DNA of 64,000 nucleotides from Mycobacterium colombiense (GTDB lineage: Bacteria > Actinomycetota > Actinomycetes > Mycobacteriales > Mycobacteriaceae), in the NCBI RefSeq assembly GCF_001953985.1, contig NZ_MBEI01000056.1, positions 62,001 through 126,000 of the forward strand. Direction: 5' to 3'. The notes beneath the pieces are model-generated. The model saw nothing but the letters and a program-made list of their open reading frames with translations. It ran no database searches and had not been told where the DNA came from. The translations under genes and the position numbers were made by a program. Positions 12,343-21,659 of this stretch are shown here, piece after piece. The stretch's first letter is position 1; the number at the start of each line of letters is the position of its first letter.

Positions 12343-12372
12343 TTCGCGGCTCATTGGCTAGGCTTCTCCACC

Positions 12373-13248
12373 ATGGCCGGCCCAACGGGTGTGATCGTCA
12401 CGCTGGACGGCGAAATCCATTCGCCCGACGCGCCCCTGCTGCACGCCGACGACCTGGCTGTGGTCCGCGGCGACGGTGTCTTCGAGACGTTGTTGGTCCG
12501 CGACGGCAGGGCCTGCCTGATCGAGTCGCATCTGCAGCGGCTGACCCAGTCGGCCGCGCTGACCGATCTGCCCAAGCCGGATCGGCCGCGGTGGCGGAGT
12601 GCGATCGAGGTAGCCACCCGGCAGTGGTGCGCGGGCAGCGCCGACGAGGGCGCGATGAAATTGATCTACAGCCGCGGGCGCGAGGGCGGTTCGGTGCCGA
12701 CGGCCTTCGTCATGGTCAACCCCGTTCCCGAACGGGTGACGGCGGTCCGGCGGAGCGGGCTGGCGGCGATCACGCTCGATCGCGGGCTGCCCGCCACCGG
12801 TGTCGACGCGATGCCGTGGCTGCTGGCCGGCGCCAAGACCCTGTCCTACGCGGTCAACATGGCGGCCCTGCGCCATGCCGCCCGTCAGGACGCCGGTGAC
12901 GTGATCTTCGTCAGCACCGACGGCTACATCCTGGAAGGCCCGCGCTCGACGGTGGTGATCGCCACCGCCGCCGAGACGCCGTGCCTGCTGACACCGCCGC
13001 CGTGGTATCCGATCCTGCGCGGCACCACCCAGCAGGCCCTGTTCGAGGTGGCCAGGGACAAGGGCTATGACTGCGACTACCGGGCGCTGCGCCTCGCGGA
13101 TCTGCATGCCGCCCAAGGGGTTTGGTTGATCTCCAGCATGACCTTGGCCGCCCGCGTGCACACCCTCGATGGCCGCCGGCTGCAGCCGTCACCGATGGCC
13201 GCGGACTTCGCCGAACTGATCGACGCCGCCATCGTCAGCGATCGCTGA
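12373..13248 (+). CDS. Class IV PLP-dependent enzyme, aminodeoxychorismate lyase-like (Rv0812 type)
   Basis: 291 residues of the fold-type IV PLP enzyme family (BCAT, D-amino acid transaminase and PabC). The Schiff-base lysine is in LLAGAKTLSYAVNM, and the cofactor-binding segment is STDGYILEGPRSTVVI. The likely reaction is conversion of 4-amino-4-deoxychorismate to p-aminobenzoate for folate, which would fit the folate-linked YgfZ neighbour. D-amino acid transamination is an alternative known for this subfamily. The ATG at 12373 begins the domain; the longer frame from 12238 runs through the palindromic promoter region. Confidence 0.82.
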   Translation: MAGPTGVIVTLDGEIHSPDAPLLHADDLAVVRGDGVFETLLVRDGRACLIESHLQRLTQSAALTDLPKPDRPRWRSAIEVATRQWCAGSADEGAMKLIYSRGREGGSVPTAFVMVNPVPERVTAVRRSGLAAITLDRGLPATGVDAMPWLLAGAKTLSYAVNMAALRHAARQDAGDVIFVSTDGYILEGPRSTVVIATAAETPCLLTPPPWYPILRGTTQQALFEVARDKGYDCDYRALRLADLHAAQGVWLISSMTLAARVHTLDGRRLQPSPMAADFAELIDAAIVSDR

Positions 13249-13299
13249 GCGCTGAATTCTGTTGTCGGCTGGCCGATTCGCCGGTACGGTCGGTCGTAC

Positions 13300-13400
13300 A
13301 CAAGGAAGGAGGTGGTCCGCGAAATTGATAGCTTCATGGACATGTGAGGTGGCTGCGCGCTAGCAGCACCTGCTCGGAAGAGCTGGCGTCACAAGTGCGC
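13300..13400 (+). ncRNA. Candidate structured RNA or leader peptide with extended anti-SD match
   Basis: Starting at about 13304 the sequence AAGGAGGTGGTCC can pair over 13 bases (one G-U) with the 3' end of 16S rRNA, far longer than a usual ribosome site. It is followed by only very short frames: GTG to TGA for 11 residues, or a TTG frame reading IASWTCEVAAR. A small hairpin GCTGC-GCGCTA-GCAGC comes next. No gene lies downstream on this strand before the terminator-like hairpin. It could be a small RNA, a leader peptide, or the 3' region of the PLP lyase mRNA. The assignment is tentative. Confidence 0.25.
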
Positions 13401-13422
13401 TAGCGAATTCCCCGCAGTCACC

Positions 13423-13474
13423 CGGCCCCCGAGCTTCCGGTTTTTGTCCAACCAGGAATACGGCTCGGGGGCCG
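13423..13474. terminator. Large stem-loop between convergent genes
   Basis: CGGCCCCCGAGC at 13423-13434 is the exact reverse complement of GCTCGGGGGCCG at 13463-13474, with a 28-base interval containing a T5 tract on the plus strand. It lies 22 bases from the stop of the nitrobindin-like gene on the minus strand and ends any plus-strand transcript from the PLP lyase. The probable role is bidirectional termination. Confidence 0.6.
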
Positions 13475-13495
13475 CTCCATATCTCGGGCCGGTTG

Positions 13496-14152
13496 CTAGC
13501 CGGCGAAGCGGGACAGCCGTGCCGAGAGATGCGGCACCAGACCGCCGTCGGCGTCCACCCGCTCCTCGACGTAGGCGAGGTCGCCGCCTTCGACGATGCC
13601 GTAGAGGCGTTTGGCGCCGCCGACCAGGACGCCCGACCTGCTGCGGGCCAGCGCGTCGGTGACCAGCTCCCACGACGACTGGGTGAGCGGGCGGCCGTAG
13701 AACAGTTCGACGTAGCCCGCCGAATGGGCCAAAAGCAGTTCGATCGCGTGAGATTCGCCGGGGTCGTCGGGATCGGTGACGAAGCGCCAGAAACCGGTCT
13801 CGCGTAGGCCGCGTTCTTCGTAGTCGCCCGTCTCGCTGAGCCGCCAGGATCGGGCTTCCCAGTTCAGGTAGTCACCGCCGTCGTGCGAGACCACGATCTG
13901 CTGGCCGAACCGGTAATCGCCATCGGGCCCACGGCCTTCGCCTTCGCCGCGCCAGACACCGACCAGCGGCAGCAGCGCCAGCAGGTCATCGCTCAGGTTG
14001 GCGCCTTGGCGCAGGTTCGCGGTGTCGGCGGGCAGCGGCAGGTCATCGTAGGACGGGATGTTGCGGCCGGCGGTCAGCTTGGCGCGCTCGGCGGCGGCGG
14101 CCACCGCCCGGTCGCCGGAACCGGCGGAACTCAGCGGTTCGTCGGGACTCAC
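13496..14152 (-). CDS. FABP/nitrobindin-like heme-binding protein (Rv0813c type)
   Basis: 218 residues of the THAP4/nitrobindin-like ten-stranded beta-barrel family. The signature GVWRGEGEG begins the barrel and [11 protein letters not shown] with PHLSARLSR ends it; the His in PHLSARL corresponds to the heme-binding His of characterised nitrobindins. Relatives bind ferric heme and act on NO or peroxynitrite. The GTG at 14152 overlaps the stop of a 32-residue membrane peptide gene, so the two are probably translated together. It terminates at the large hairpin. Confidence 0.88.
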   Translation of the reverse strand: MSPDEPLSSAGSGDRAVAAAAERAKLTAGRNIPSYDDLPLPADTANLRQGANLSDDLLALLPLVGVWRGEGEGRGPDGDYRFGQQIVVSHDGGDYLNWEARSWRLSETGDYEERGLRETGFWRFVTDPDDPGESHAIELLLAHSAGYVELFYGRPLTQSSWELVTDALARSRSGVLVGGAKRLYGIVEGGDLAYVEERVDADGGLVPHLSARLSRFAG

Positions 14153-14247
14153 GACTCGTCAGTGATGAGCCGATAGAGGGTGTACAGGGCGAACCATGAA
14201 ATCACCACGACCGCCACAACCAGCATGATCTCGAAGAACAGCACCAC
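14149..14247 (-). CDS. 32-residue single-pass membrane peptide
   Basis: An unannotated-size ORF starting at GTG 14247 and ending in a TGA that overlaps the GTG of the nitrobindin-like gene. The peptide begins [15 protein letters not shown], continues [12 protein letters not shown] and ends ITDES: one hydrophobic helix with a short charged tail. The stop/start overlap and the composition support real translation. It may anchor or regulate a neighbour, or simply couple translation. No strong ribosome site is visible, and the exact start could be the next GTG. Confidence 0.55.
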   Translation of the reverse strand: MVLFFEIMLVVAVVVISWFALYTLYRLITDES

Positions 14248-14298
14248 GGGGACAAGTCTATTCGTCCCGCAGCGTCCCCGTCGGGAGCGGCTGGCGGG

Positions 14299-14601
14299 TC
14301 AGGCGATCTTGACGTCGACCTCGTGGATGCCCGCACCGGACGGCGCCACCACGGCGTCGCCGTTGCCGGCCTTCGACAGGGCACGCAGGGTCCAGGATCC
14401 CGGTGCGGCGAAGAACCGGAAGTCACCGGTGGCCGACGCCACCACCTCGGCGGTGAACTCGTCCGAGGAGTCCAGCAAGCGGACGAACGCGCCCCCCACT
14501 GCCTGGCCCTCGCCGTCCACGACGCGACCGGTGATCACCGTTTCCTTCTCCAGGTCGACGCTGGCGGGCAACGTCAGTCCTTGTTTCGGTGCAGAGCACA
14601 T
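14299..14601 (-). CDS. DUF1416 protein (SseC type)
   Basis: 100 residues matching the DUF1416 family, called SseC in M. tuberculosis (Rv0814c): MCSAPKQGLTLPASVDLEKE, then TGRVVDGEGQAVGGAFVRLL and SGAGIHEVDVKIA. The central portion resembles a small carboxypeptidase-regulatory-like beta sandwich. It is always paired with the rhodanese gene and is thought to work in sulfur transfer. The ATG at 14601 starts 1 base within the upstream TGA context (TGATATG), so it is translated with the rhodanese. Confidence 0.88.
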   Translation of the reverse strand: MCSAPKQGLTLPASVDLEKETVITGRVVDGEGQAVGGAFVRLLDSSDEFTAEVVASATGDFRFFAAPGSWTLRALSKAGNGDAVVAPSGAGIHEVDVKIA

Positions 14602-14602
14602 A

Positions 14603-15436
14603 TCAGCTTCCCAACTCGATCGGGGCACCCACCAGGGAGCCGTATTCCGTCCAACTGCCGTCGTAGTTCTTCACATTCCGATGCCCGAGCAATTCATAAA
14701 GAACGAACCAGGTGTGCGACGACCGCTCGCCGATGCGGCAATAGGCGATCGTTTCCTTGTCGCCGTCGAGGCCGGCGCCGGCGTAGAGCTTGGCCAGCTC
14801 CTCGTCGGACTTGAAGGTGCCGTCCTCGTTCGCGGCCTTGCTCCACGGCACGTTGATGGCGCCGGGGATGTGGCCGGGGCGCTGGCTTTGCTCCTGCGGC
14901 AGGTGCGCGGGCGCCAGGATCTTGCCGGAGAACTCGTCGGGGGAGCGGACGTCAACCAGGTTCTTGACGTTGATGGCGGCGATGACGTCGTCGCGGAACG
15001 CACGGATGCTGTTGTCCGGCGCGGCGGCCGTGTACGACGTCGCCGGCCGGTTGACGGTGTCGCTGGACAGCGCGCGCCCGTCGAGCTCCCACTTCTTGCG
15101 GCCGCCGTCGAGCAGCTTCACCTTGTCGTGGCCGTACAGCTTGAAATACCAGTAGGCGTAGGCGGCGAACCAGTTGTTGTTGCCGCCGTAGAGGATCACG
15201 GTGTCGTCGTTCGAAATGCCCCGCTCGCTGAGCAGTTTGGAGAACTGCTGGGCGTCGACGAAGTCGCGTTTGACCGGGTCCTGCAAGTCGGAGCGCCAGT
15301 CCAGCTTGATCGCGCCCGGGATGTGGCCGGCGTCGTAAGCGCTGGTGTCTTCGTCGACTTCGACGAAGACGACGCCTGAGGCGTCGAGATTGCTCTCAGC
15401 CCAGTCGGTGGAGACCAGGACGTCGGAGCGTGCCAT
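14603..15436 (-). CDS. cysA2: Thiosulfate sulfurtransferase (two-domain rhodanese, CysA2/SseA type)
   Basis: 277 residues, two rhodanese domains. The catalytic loop YCRIGERSSHTW carries Cys233; the first domain lacks an equivalent Cys, as usual. It transfers sulfane sulfur from thiosulfate to acceptors and supplies sulfur for cofactor or thiol metabolism. In M. tuberculosis it is Rv0815c, duplicated elsewhere in the genome. It lies downstream of DUF4395 and of a cysteine-rich leader ORF, so it is probably induced when charged tRNA-Cys is scarce. AAAGGA precedes the ATG. Confidence 0.92.
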   Translation of the reverse strand: MARSDVLVSTDWAESNLDASGVVFVEVDEDTSAYDAGHIPGAIKLDWRSDLQDPVKRDFVDAQQFSKLLSERGISNDDTVILYGGNNNWFAAYAYWYFKLYGHDKVKLLDGGRKKWELDGRALSSDTVNRPATSYTAAAPDNSIRAFRDDVIAAINVKNLVDVRSPDEFSGKILAPAHLPQEQSQRPGHIPGAINVPWSKAANEDGTFKSDEELAKLYAGAGLDGDKETIAYCRIGERSSHTWFVLYELLGHRNVKNYDGSWTEYGSLVGAPIELGS

Positions 15437-15472
15437 GGAGTGGATCCTTTCAATCGCTTTTGTTACAGCAGG

Positions 15473-15943
15473 TCAGGTGGGACGCGCAGGGCGTCGGAAA
15501 CGGGCCACCAGCGGGTAGAGCTGGCAGCCCAGGCAGATGGCGAAGGCCGCGTTGAGAAACGCGGCCACCAGGGCGGCCGCGGTCGCGATGACGCCGAACA
15601 GGACGGCGCCGGCGGCGAATCCCGCGGCTCCGAGCACCGCGAAGATCAGGCCGACGAGTTGGGCGAACTTCAGCGGCGGGGTCGGTTCGCGATCCTGCAC
15701 CGGGCCCAGCCGCGGCGCGACGACGGTGGCGAAGATCCGGCCGTAGGGGTGCTTGCGCGGCCCACCGGCCGCGCCGATGGCGAAGATGACGGCCTGGGCG
15801 GCCAGGATCACCGCCGCGGCCAGCGGACTCGCCGCGGACACGACGAGCGCGAGCACCAGGACTGCGGTGGTGACCCAAGCTGCGAATCGTGGTCCACGCA
15901 CGTCGACCAGGTCGGGCTGCGTGGTGGTGTTGCTGCTTGGCAA
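15473..15943 (-). CDS. DUF4395 membrane protein
   Basis: 156 residues with about four membrane helices and a DUF4395 C-terminus. The motif ICLGCQLY has a CxxC pair near the last helix, suggesting a thiol-redox or sulfur-transfer role in the membrane. It starts with TTG at 15943, eight bases after GAGGAG. That ribosome site can fold against the nearby TTCCTACC, so its access may be regulated by the leader ORF upstream. It is the first full gene of the DUF4395-rhodanese-DUF1416 operon. Confidence 0.85.
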   Translation of the reverse strand: MPSSNTTTQPDLVDVRGPRFAAWVTTAVLVLALVVSAASPLAAAVILAAQAVIFAIGAAGGPRKHPYGRIFATVVAPRLGPVQDREPTPPLKFAQLVGLIFAVLGAAGFAAGAVLFGVIATAAALVAAFLNAAFAICLGCQLYPLVARFRRPARPT

Positions 15944-16048
15944 GGTAGGAACTCCTCGATACCTCTGTTGCTGACGGGAACGACGAATGGAGACGTGCCA
16001 CGGTCTGGAACCCGGGCCGCTCCGAGTGCTACGCGAAAGCGCGGCTAC

Positions 16049-16138
16049 TCAGCAGCAACAGCAACAACAACAGCCCGCGGTGCGGCACAGTTCAACTGCG
16101 CGACGCTGGGTGAGCATGGGCTCGAGGCGGGCTAACAC
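16049..16138 (-). CDS. Leaderless poly-cysteine leader peptide (attenuator uORF)
   Basis: A 29-residue frame starting at GTG 16138. It reads MLARLEP, then MLTQRRAVELCRTAG, then seven cysteines (TGT TGT TGT TGC TGT TGC TGC) and TGA. A TAAGCT -10 box ends 7 bases before the GTG, placing the transcription start on the G, so the ORF would be leaderless. Poly-cysteine leaderless ORFs of this type are known in M. smegmatis as cysteine-responsive attenuators of sulfur operons. Ribosome stalling at Cys codons when Cys-tRNA is low would open the DUF4395 ribosome site about 105 bases downstream. An internal ATG at 16117 is a weaker alternative start. Confidence 0.85.
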   Translation of the reverse strand: MLARLEPMLTQRRAVELCRTAGCCCCCCC

Positions 16139-16145
16139 GTCGGTC

Positions 16146-16171
16146 AGCTTACCCAATGACACGGTGGTCAA
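16146..16171 (-). promoter_or_regulatory. Promoter of the poly-Cys leader
   Basis: On the minus strand TAAGCT (16151-16146) fits the mycobacterial TANNNT -10 consensus and lies 7 bases from the leader GTG. TTGACC (16171-16166) could be a -35 element, but the 14-base spacing is short. The promoter overlaps the 3' end of the thioredoxin-like gene. Confidence 0.6.
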
Positions 16172-16587
16172 GCCAACAGCGGTTTCAGGGCGGAGCGCAG
16201 GTCGGCGCTGCTGGGCACTCCGGACGTGCGGTATCGCTGCCGGCCGTCGACGTCGAAGATCAACGTGGTGGGCAGGGACAGCACCGAATACCGGCGCGCG
16301 GTCTCCGGATTGGCGTCCAGGTCGACCTCGACGTGTGTCACATCGCCCAGGTCGTAGCAGACCTGCTCGACCACCCGGCGGACCCGCTCACATGGCCCGC
16401 ACCACGGGGCGCTGAAATGCACCACGGTCGGCCCGCTGCGGGAGAGCCCCAGCGCCGCGATGTCGGCACCGTTGTCCCGGTCCGGCTTGGCGTCGATTTC
16501 CCGGATGCGTCCCGAGCGCCGGGTCAGCAACCACCCGGCCAGGCTTGCCGCGGCGAGCACCGCGACGATCACGACGATGACGGTCAT
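16168..16587 (-). CDS. thiX: Membrane-anchored thioredoxin-like protein (ThiX)
   Basis: 139 residues. One N-terminal membrane helix (about 2-22) is followed by a thioredoxin fold with the active site WCGPC and the cis-proline region LSLPTTLIF. It probably faces the outside or the membrane surface and handles disulfides in the envelope or reduces the sulfur-transfer partners next door. The ATG overlaps the lmeA stop (ATGA), so the two are coupled. The gene after it is the poly-Cys leader on the same strand. Homologue of Rv0816c. Confidence 0.9.
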   Translation of the reverse strand: MTVIVVIVAVLAAASLAGWLLTRRSGRIREIDAKPDRDNGADIAALGLSRSGPTVVHFSAPWCGPCERVRRVVEQVCYDLGDVTHVEVDLDANPETARRYSVLSLPTTLIFDVDGRQRYRTSGVPSSADLRSALKPLLA

Positions 16588-17453
16588 GACTGCTTAAACC
16601 CATCGAGGGTCACGGTTACTCCATGGGTGATGCCCTCGATGATGACGTCGGATCCCCGAGCGCCCTCGGTGGTCGGCGCGACACCGAAGGGCAGGCGCTG
16701 ATTGGGCAGTCTTCCGCTGAAGGCGTGCAGCACCGCGTCCTGCTTGTCCGCCGGCACGGTCTGGTTGGCGGTGTCCGAGCCGGTGAGCACCCCGGTCGGG
16801 GTGAACACCAGCGTCGCCGGGTCATCGGGGGCGATGGACAGGTCGACCGAGACGCTGACCCGGCGATCGAAGCCGGCCGATTTGGGTGTGCCGGTGAACA
16901 CCAGCCCATGGCTGTCCGAGATGCCCGACGCGGTCACGCCGCCGGTGGAGGTGTTGGTTTCCTTGGGCGGTGCCTCGACCATCAGGTCACTGATGCCCAT
17001 GAACCGGCCCAGGTGCGTCGAATCGACGATGATGCGGCTCTCCAGCTTGCCCACCGCGAGCTTCGCATCCGTGCTGATCAGCCACGACGCCCGGGCGAGG
17101 TCCACCGAGTACATGGTGGCCTCCAGGGTGGCCCTGCCGGTCATCGAGTGCTCGACGGCGTTGGCCTTGATCTCCACCTGGCTGTAGTTGCCGCGCATCG
17201 CCTGCGGAATGAACGGAAACGCCACGATGGCCACGAACGGGTCGGTGCCCAGCCTGGCCGCTTTACGGACGCTGGAAGACAGCCGGTATTCGGCATAGAT
17301 GCTGGTCCCGTAGTCGAAACCGATCGCGCCGAGGGCGACCACCGCAACCACGATCGCCGTCGCGGTCACAGCAATCAGCACCTTGCGCACCCGCATATTG
17401 TGGCGTAACACCAAAAAGCCGGTCGCCGCCGGATCGGTGGTGGTGGGTCTCAC
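16584..17453 (-). CDS. lmeA: LmeA, periplasmic lipomannan elongation factor (DUF2993)
   Basis: 289 residues. One membrane helix near residues 23-45 is followed by a DUF2993 domain: VEIKANAVEHSMTGRATLEA in the front half and LPFGVAPTTEGARGSDVIIE near the end. LmeA (Rv0817c) is a phosphoinositide-binding periplasmic protein needed for mannan chain elongation of lipomannan/lipoarabinomannan, acting with MptA. It is divergent from glnR and coupled to thiX. The GTG at 17453 is used; an internal ATG 19 codons later (MRVRKVLIAV) is a reasonable alternative. Confidence 0.88.
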   Translation of the reverse strand: MRPTTTDPAATGFLVLRHNMRVRKVLIAVTATAIVVAVVALGAIGFDYGTSIYAEYRLSSSVRKAARLGTDPFVAIVAFPFIPQAMRGNYSQVEIKANAVEHSMTGRATLEATMYSVDLARASWLISTDAKLAVGKLESRIIVDSTHLGRFMGISDLMVEAPPKETNTSTGGVTASGISDSHGLVFTGTPKSAGFDRRVSVSVDLSIAPDDPATLVFTPTGVLTGSDTANQTVPADKQDAVLHAFSGRLPNQRLPFGVAPTTEGARGSDVIIEGITHGVTVTLDGFKQS

Positions 17454-17479
17454 ACCGGCTCGTCTGCCACGCGAAAAAA

Positions 17480-17519
17480 CCAGGTGACACGTTATCGTTA
17501 GATGACCTGGTAACTAACG
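17480..17519. promoter_or_regulatory. Interleaved inverted repeats upstream of glnR
   Basis: Two inverted repeats overlap in the lmeA/glnR intergenic region. CCAGGT (17480-17485) pairs with ACCTGG (17505-17510), and CGTTAG (17496-17501) pairs with CTAACG (17514-17519). They may be binding sites for GlnR itself or another regulator. They could also form alternative hairpins in the glnR leader RNA. The DNA also contains TAACTAACGCTTAACTAC, an AT-rich direct-repeat-like stretch. Confidence 0.4.
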
Positions 17520-17524
17520 CTTAA

Positions 17525-19285
<1,761 letters not shown>

Positions 19286-19451
19286 CGCGGGTATGAGCCG
19301 CATCTACCCAGATCGTTAATCTGGTTCTGGCCACCAAGACGTTGCTGTGGACCGCGTCGGCGCATATTTTCGCCCGCGCTTGGCAACCTCACATGACAGA
19401 TAGGCCAGCGGCGCCCACATGCGTCCGGAACGCGGCAGGAAAGCGAGATCG

Positions 19452-20573
19452 GTGAGGCTCGACAGGCAGGGCAGGGCGCTGGCCGCCGTGGCGTTGGCGA
19501 CGGCGCTCGGTGCCGGAGCGCTGACCGCCTGCGGCAGCGACGAAAACCCCCGGGGGGTCAGTGCGCCCAGCTCCGGCGTCACCGGGACGGCGGGGTGCGG
19601 CGGCAAGGACAAGCTGACCGCGGAGGGCTCGACCGCCCAAGCGAACGCCGTCACGGTATTCAACCAGGTCTGGGGCCAGTACTGCCCCGGCAAGGGCCTG
19701 GCCTACAACCCGACCGGATCGGGCGCCGGCCGCGAGCAGTTCATCGCCGGGCATGTCGATTTCGCGGGCGCGGACTCTCCCTTGGTCGCCGACCAGATCG
19801 GGCCCGCGGCCAAACGCTGCGACGGGAACCCGGCGTGGGACCTGCCGCTGGTCTTCGGCCCCATCGGGATCGTCTACAACCTGCCCGGAAACCCCGCCCT
19901 GGTGATCAACAGTGACGCACTGGCCAAGATCTTCACCGGCAGGATCACCAGCTGGAACGACCCGATCCTGGCCGCCCTGAATCCGGGCGCGGCGCTGCCC
20001 GACACCAAGATCACCCCGATCTACCGGACCGACTCGTCGGGAACCACCGACAACGTTCAGAAGTATCTGACCGCGGCCGCGCCGCAGAGCTGGTCCAAAG
20101 GGGTCGGCACCGAGTTTCAGGGCGGCGTCGGCGAGGGCGCCGCGAAGTCGGCCGGCGTCATCCAGGCGGTGCGGGCCACCCCGGGCGGCATCGGATACGT
20201 CGAGAAGGGCTTCGCCGACCAGGCCGGCGTGCCCTACGCCAAAATCGCCACCCGCGGCGGCGTGATTCCGCTGACCAACGACACGGCCGGAAACGCCGTC
20301 AACGCGGCCCGATTCCTGGCCGAGGGCGACGACCTGGTGCTCGACCTCAATGCCATGTACGGCTCCGAGGAGCCGGGCGTCTACCCGTTGCTGCTGGTCA
20401 CCTACGAGATCGTGTGTTCAAAGGGCTACGACGCGCAGACCGCCGCGGCCGTCAAATCCTTCCTCTCCATCTCCGCCACGAGCGCGCAGGGCGAGCTCGC
20501 GAAGGCCGGCTACATCCCGCTGCCCGATAAGGTCAGGGAACGACTGATCACGGCCATCAATGCGATGCAGTAA
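19452..20573 (+). CDS. pstS: Phosphate-binding lipoprotein PstS
   Basis: 373 residues. The signal peptide ends in the lipobox LTAC, so Cys is lipidated. The mature protein carries phosphate-binding loops typical of PstS: EGSTAQANAV, NPTGSGAGREQF, DFAGADSPL and YRTDSSGTTDN, closest to M. tuberculosis PstS3. It delivers phosphate to the PstC-PstA channel. The GTG at 19452 is chosen because AGGAAAG lies upstream and the signal peptide begins there; an ATG at 19419 would add 11 charged residues. It heads the pstS-pstC-pstA-phoT operon. Confidence 0.93.
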   Translation: MRLDRQGRALAAVALATALGAGALTACGSDENPRGVSAPSSGVTGTAGCGGKDKLTAEGSTAQANAVTVFNQVWGQYCPGKGLAYNPTGSGAGREQFIAGHVDFAGADSPLVADQIGPAAKRCDGNPAWDLPLVFGPIGIVYNLPGNPALVINSDALAKIFTGRITSWNDPILAALNPGAALPDTKITPIYRTDSSGTTDNVQKYLTAAAPQSWSKGVGTEFQGGVGEGAAKSAGVIQAVRATPGGIGYVEKGFADQAGVPYAKIATRGGVIPLTNDTAGNAVNAARFLAEGDDLVLDLNAMYGSEEPGVYPLLLVTYEIVCSKGYDAQTAAAVKSFLSISATSAQGELAKAGYIPLPDKVRERLITAINAMQ

Positions 20574-20624
20574 TCGATTGAATCTGGTTTCAAGGAGCGA
20601 CAGCAGAACTGTGACGGGATCACA

Positions 20625-21659
20625 GTGACAACGCCAAACCCCATCCACGCGGGCTCGGGTGCGGTTGTCGCCGCGCCGCATCCGGAGAAGCAGGCCACCC
20701 CCACCAGCCCCTGGGGAGAGGGCCGGCCCCATGTGGCGGACCGGGTCTTCCGCCGGCTCGCGCAGTCGTCGGGCGTGGTCATCATCGTGGTCATCGCCGC
20801 GATCGCCGCCTTTCTGCTCGGACGCGCGATACCGGCACTGCACCGCAATCGGGAGAACTTCTTCAGCTACGGCGGTGTGTGGGTCACCACGGACCCCTCC
20901 GCGATGCACTTCGGCATCGCCAGCCTGGTCCCGGTCACCGTGTTCGTGTCGCTGTTCGCGCTGATCCTGGCCATGCCGGTCGCGCTGGGCGTGGCCATCT
21001 TCATCACCCAGTACGCGCCGCGGCGGGTCGCGACACCGCTGGCGTACTCGGTCGATCTGATGGCGGCGGTGCCCTCGATCATCTACGGAGCGTGGGGCCT
21101 GTACGTGCTGGCGCCGCAGCTGCGGCCGGTCGCGGTTTGGCTTAATCACTCCCTGAGCTGGTGTTTTCTGTTCGCCAGCGGCAACGCGTCGCCCGCCGGT
21201 GGGGGCACCATCTTCACCGGCGGCATCGTCCTGGCGGTGATGATCCTGCCGATCATCACCGCGGTCACGCGCGAGGTGTTCGTCCAGACACCGCAGGACC
21301 AGATCGAGGCCATGCTGGCGCTCGGTGCCACCCGCTGGGAAGTGGTCAAGACGATCACGCTGCCGTTCGGGCGGTCGGGCTACGTCAGCGGCTCGATGCT
21401 CGGGCTGGGCCGCGCCCTGGGCGAGACGGTGGCGCTGCTGATCATCCTGCGGGGCACCCAGTCGGCGTTCGGCTGGTCGCTGTTCGACGGCGGCTCCACC
21501 TTCGCGACCAAGATCGCCGGCGCCGCGGCCGAATTCGACGACCGGTACAAGGCCGGCGCGTACATCGCCGCCGGCCTGACGCTGTTCGTGCTCACGTTCG
21601 TGGTCGACGCCCTGGCGCGGGGCGCCGTCGCCGGAGCCGGGCGAAAGGGCGCCCGATGA
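20625..21659 (+). CDS. pstC: Phosphate ABC transporter permease PstC
   Basis: 344 residues, six predicted membrane helices, and an N-terminal cytoplasmic tail of about 40 residues. The permease signature EAMLALGATRWEVVKTITLP is in the loop that contacts the ATPase. Members form the inner-membrane channel with PstA. The GTG at 20625 follows pstS by 51 bases. The stop overlaps the pstA ATG (ATGA), so translation is coupled. Confidence 0.94.
   Translation: MTTPNPIHAGSGAVVAAPHPEKQATPTSPWGEGRPHVADRVFRRLAQSSGVVIIVVIAAIAAFLLGRAIPALHRNRENFFSYGGVWVTTDPSAMHFGIASLVPVTVFVSLFALILAMPVALGVAIFITQYAPRRVATPLAYSVDLMAAVPSIIYGAWGLYVLAPQLRPVAVWLNHSLSWCFLFASGNASPAGGGTIFTGGIVLAVMILPIITAVTREVFVQTPQDQIEAMLALGATRWEVVKTITLPFGRSGYVSGSMLGLGRALGETVALLIILRGTQSAFGWSLFDGGSTFATKIAGAAAEFDDRYKAGAYIAAGLTLFVLTFVVDALARGAVAGAGRKGAR

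Noticed and set aside
13310..13345. Short GTG frame MVREIDSFMDM after the AAGGAGGTGG sequence
   Set aside because: The ribosome sequence touches the GTG, giving unrealistic spacing, and no conserved feature supports this reading. Kept only as part of the uncertain ncRNA/leader entry.
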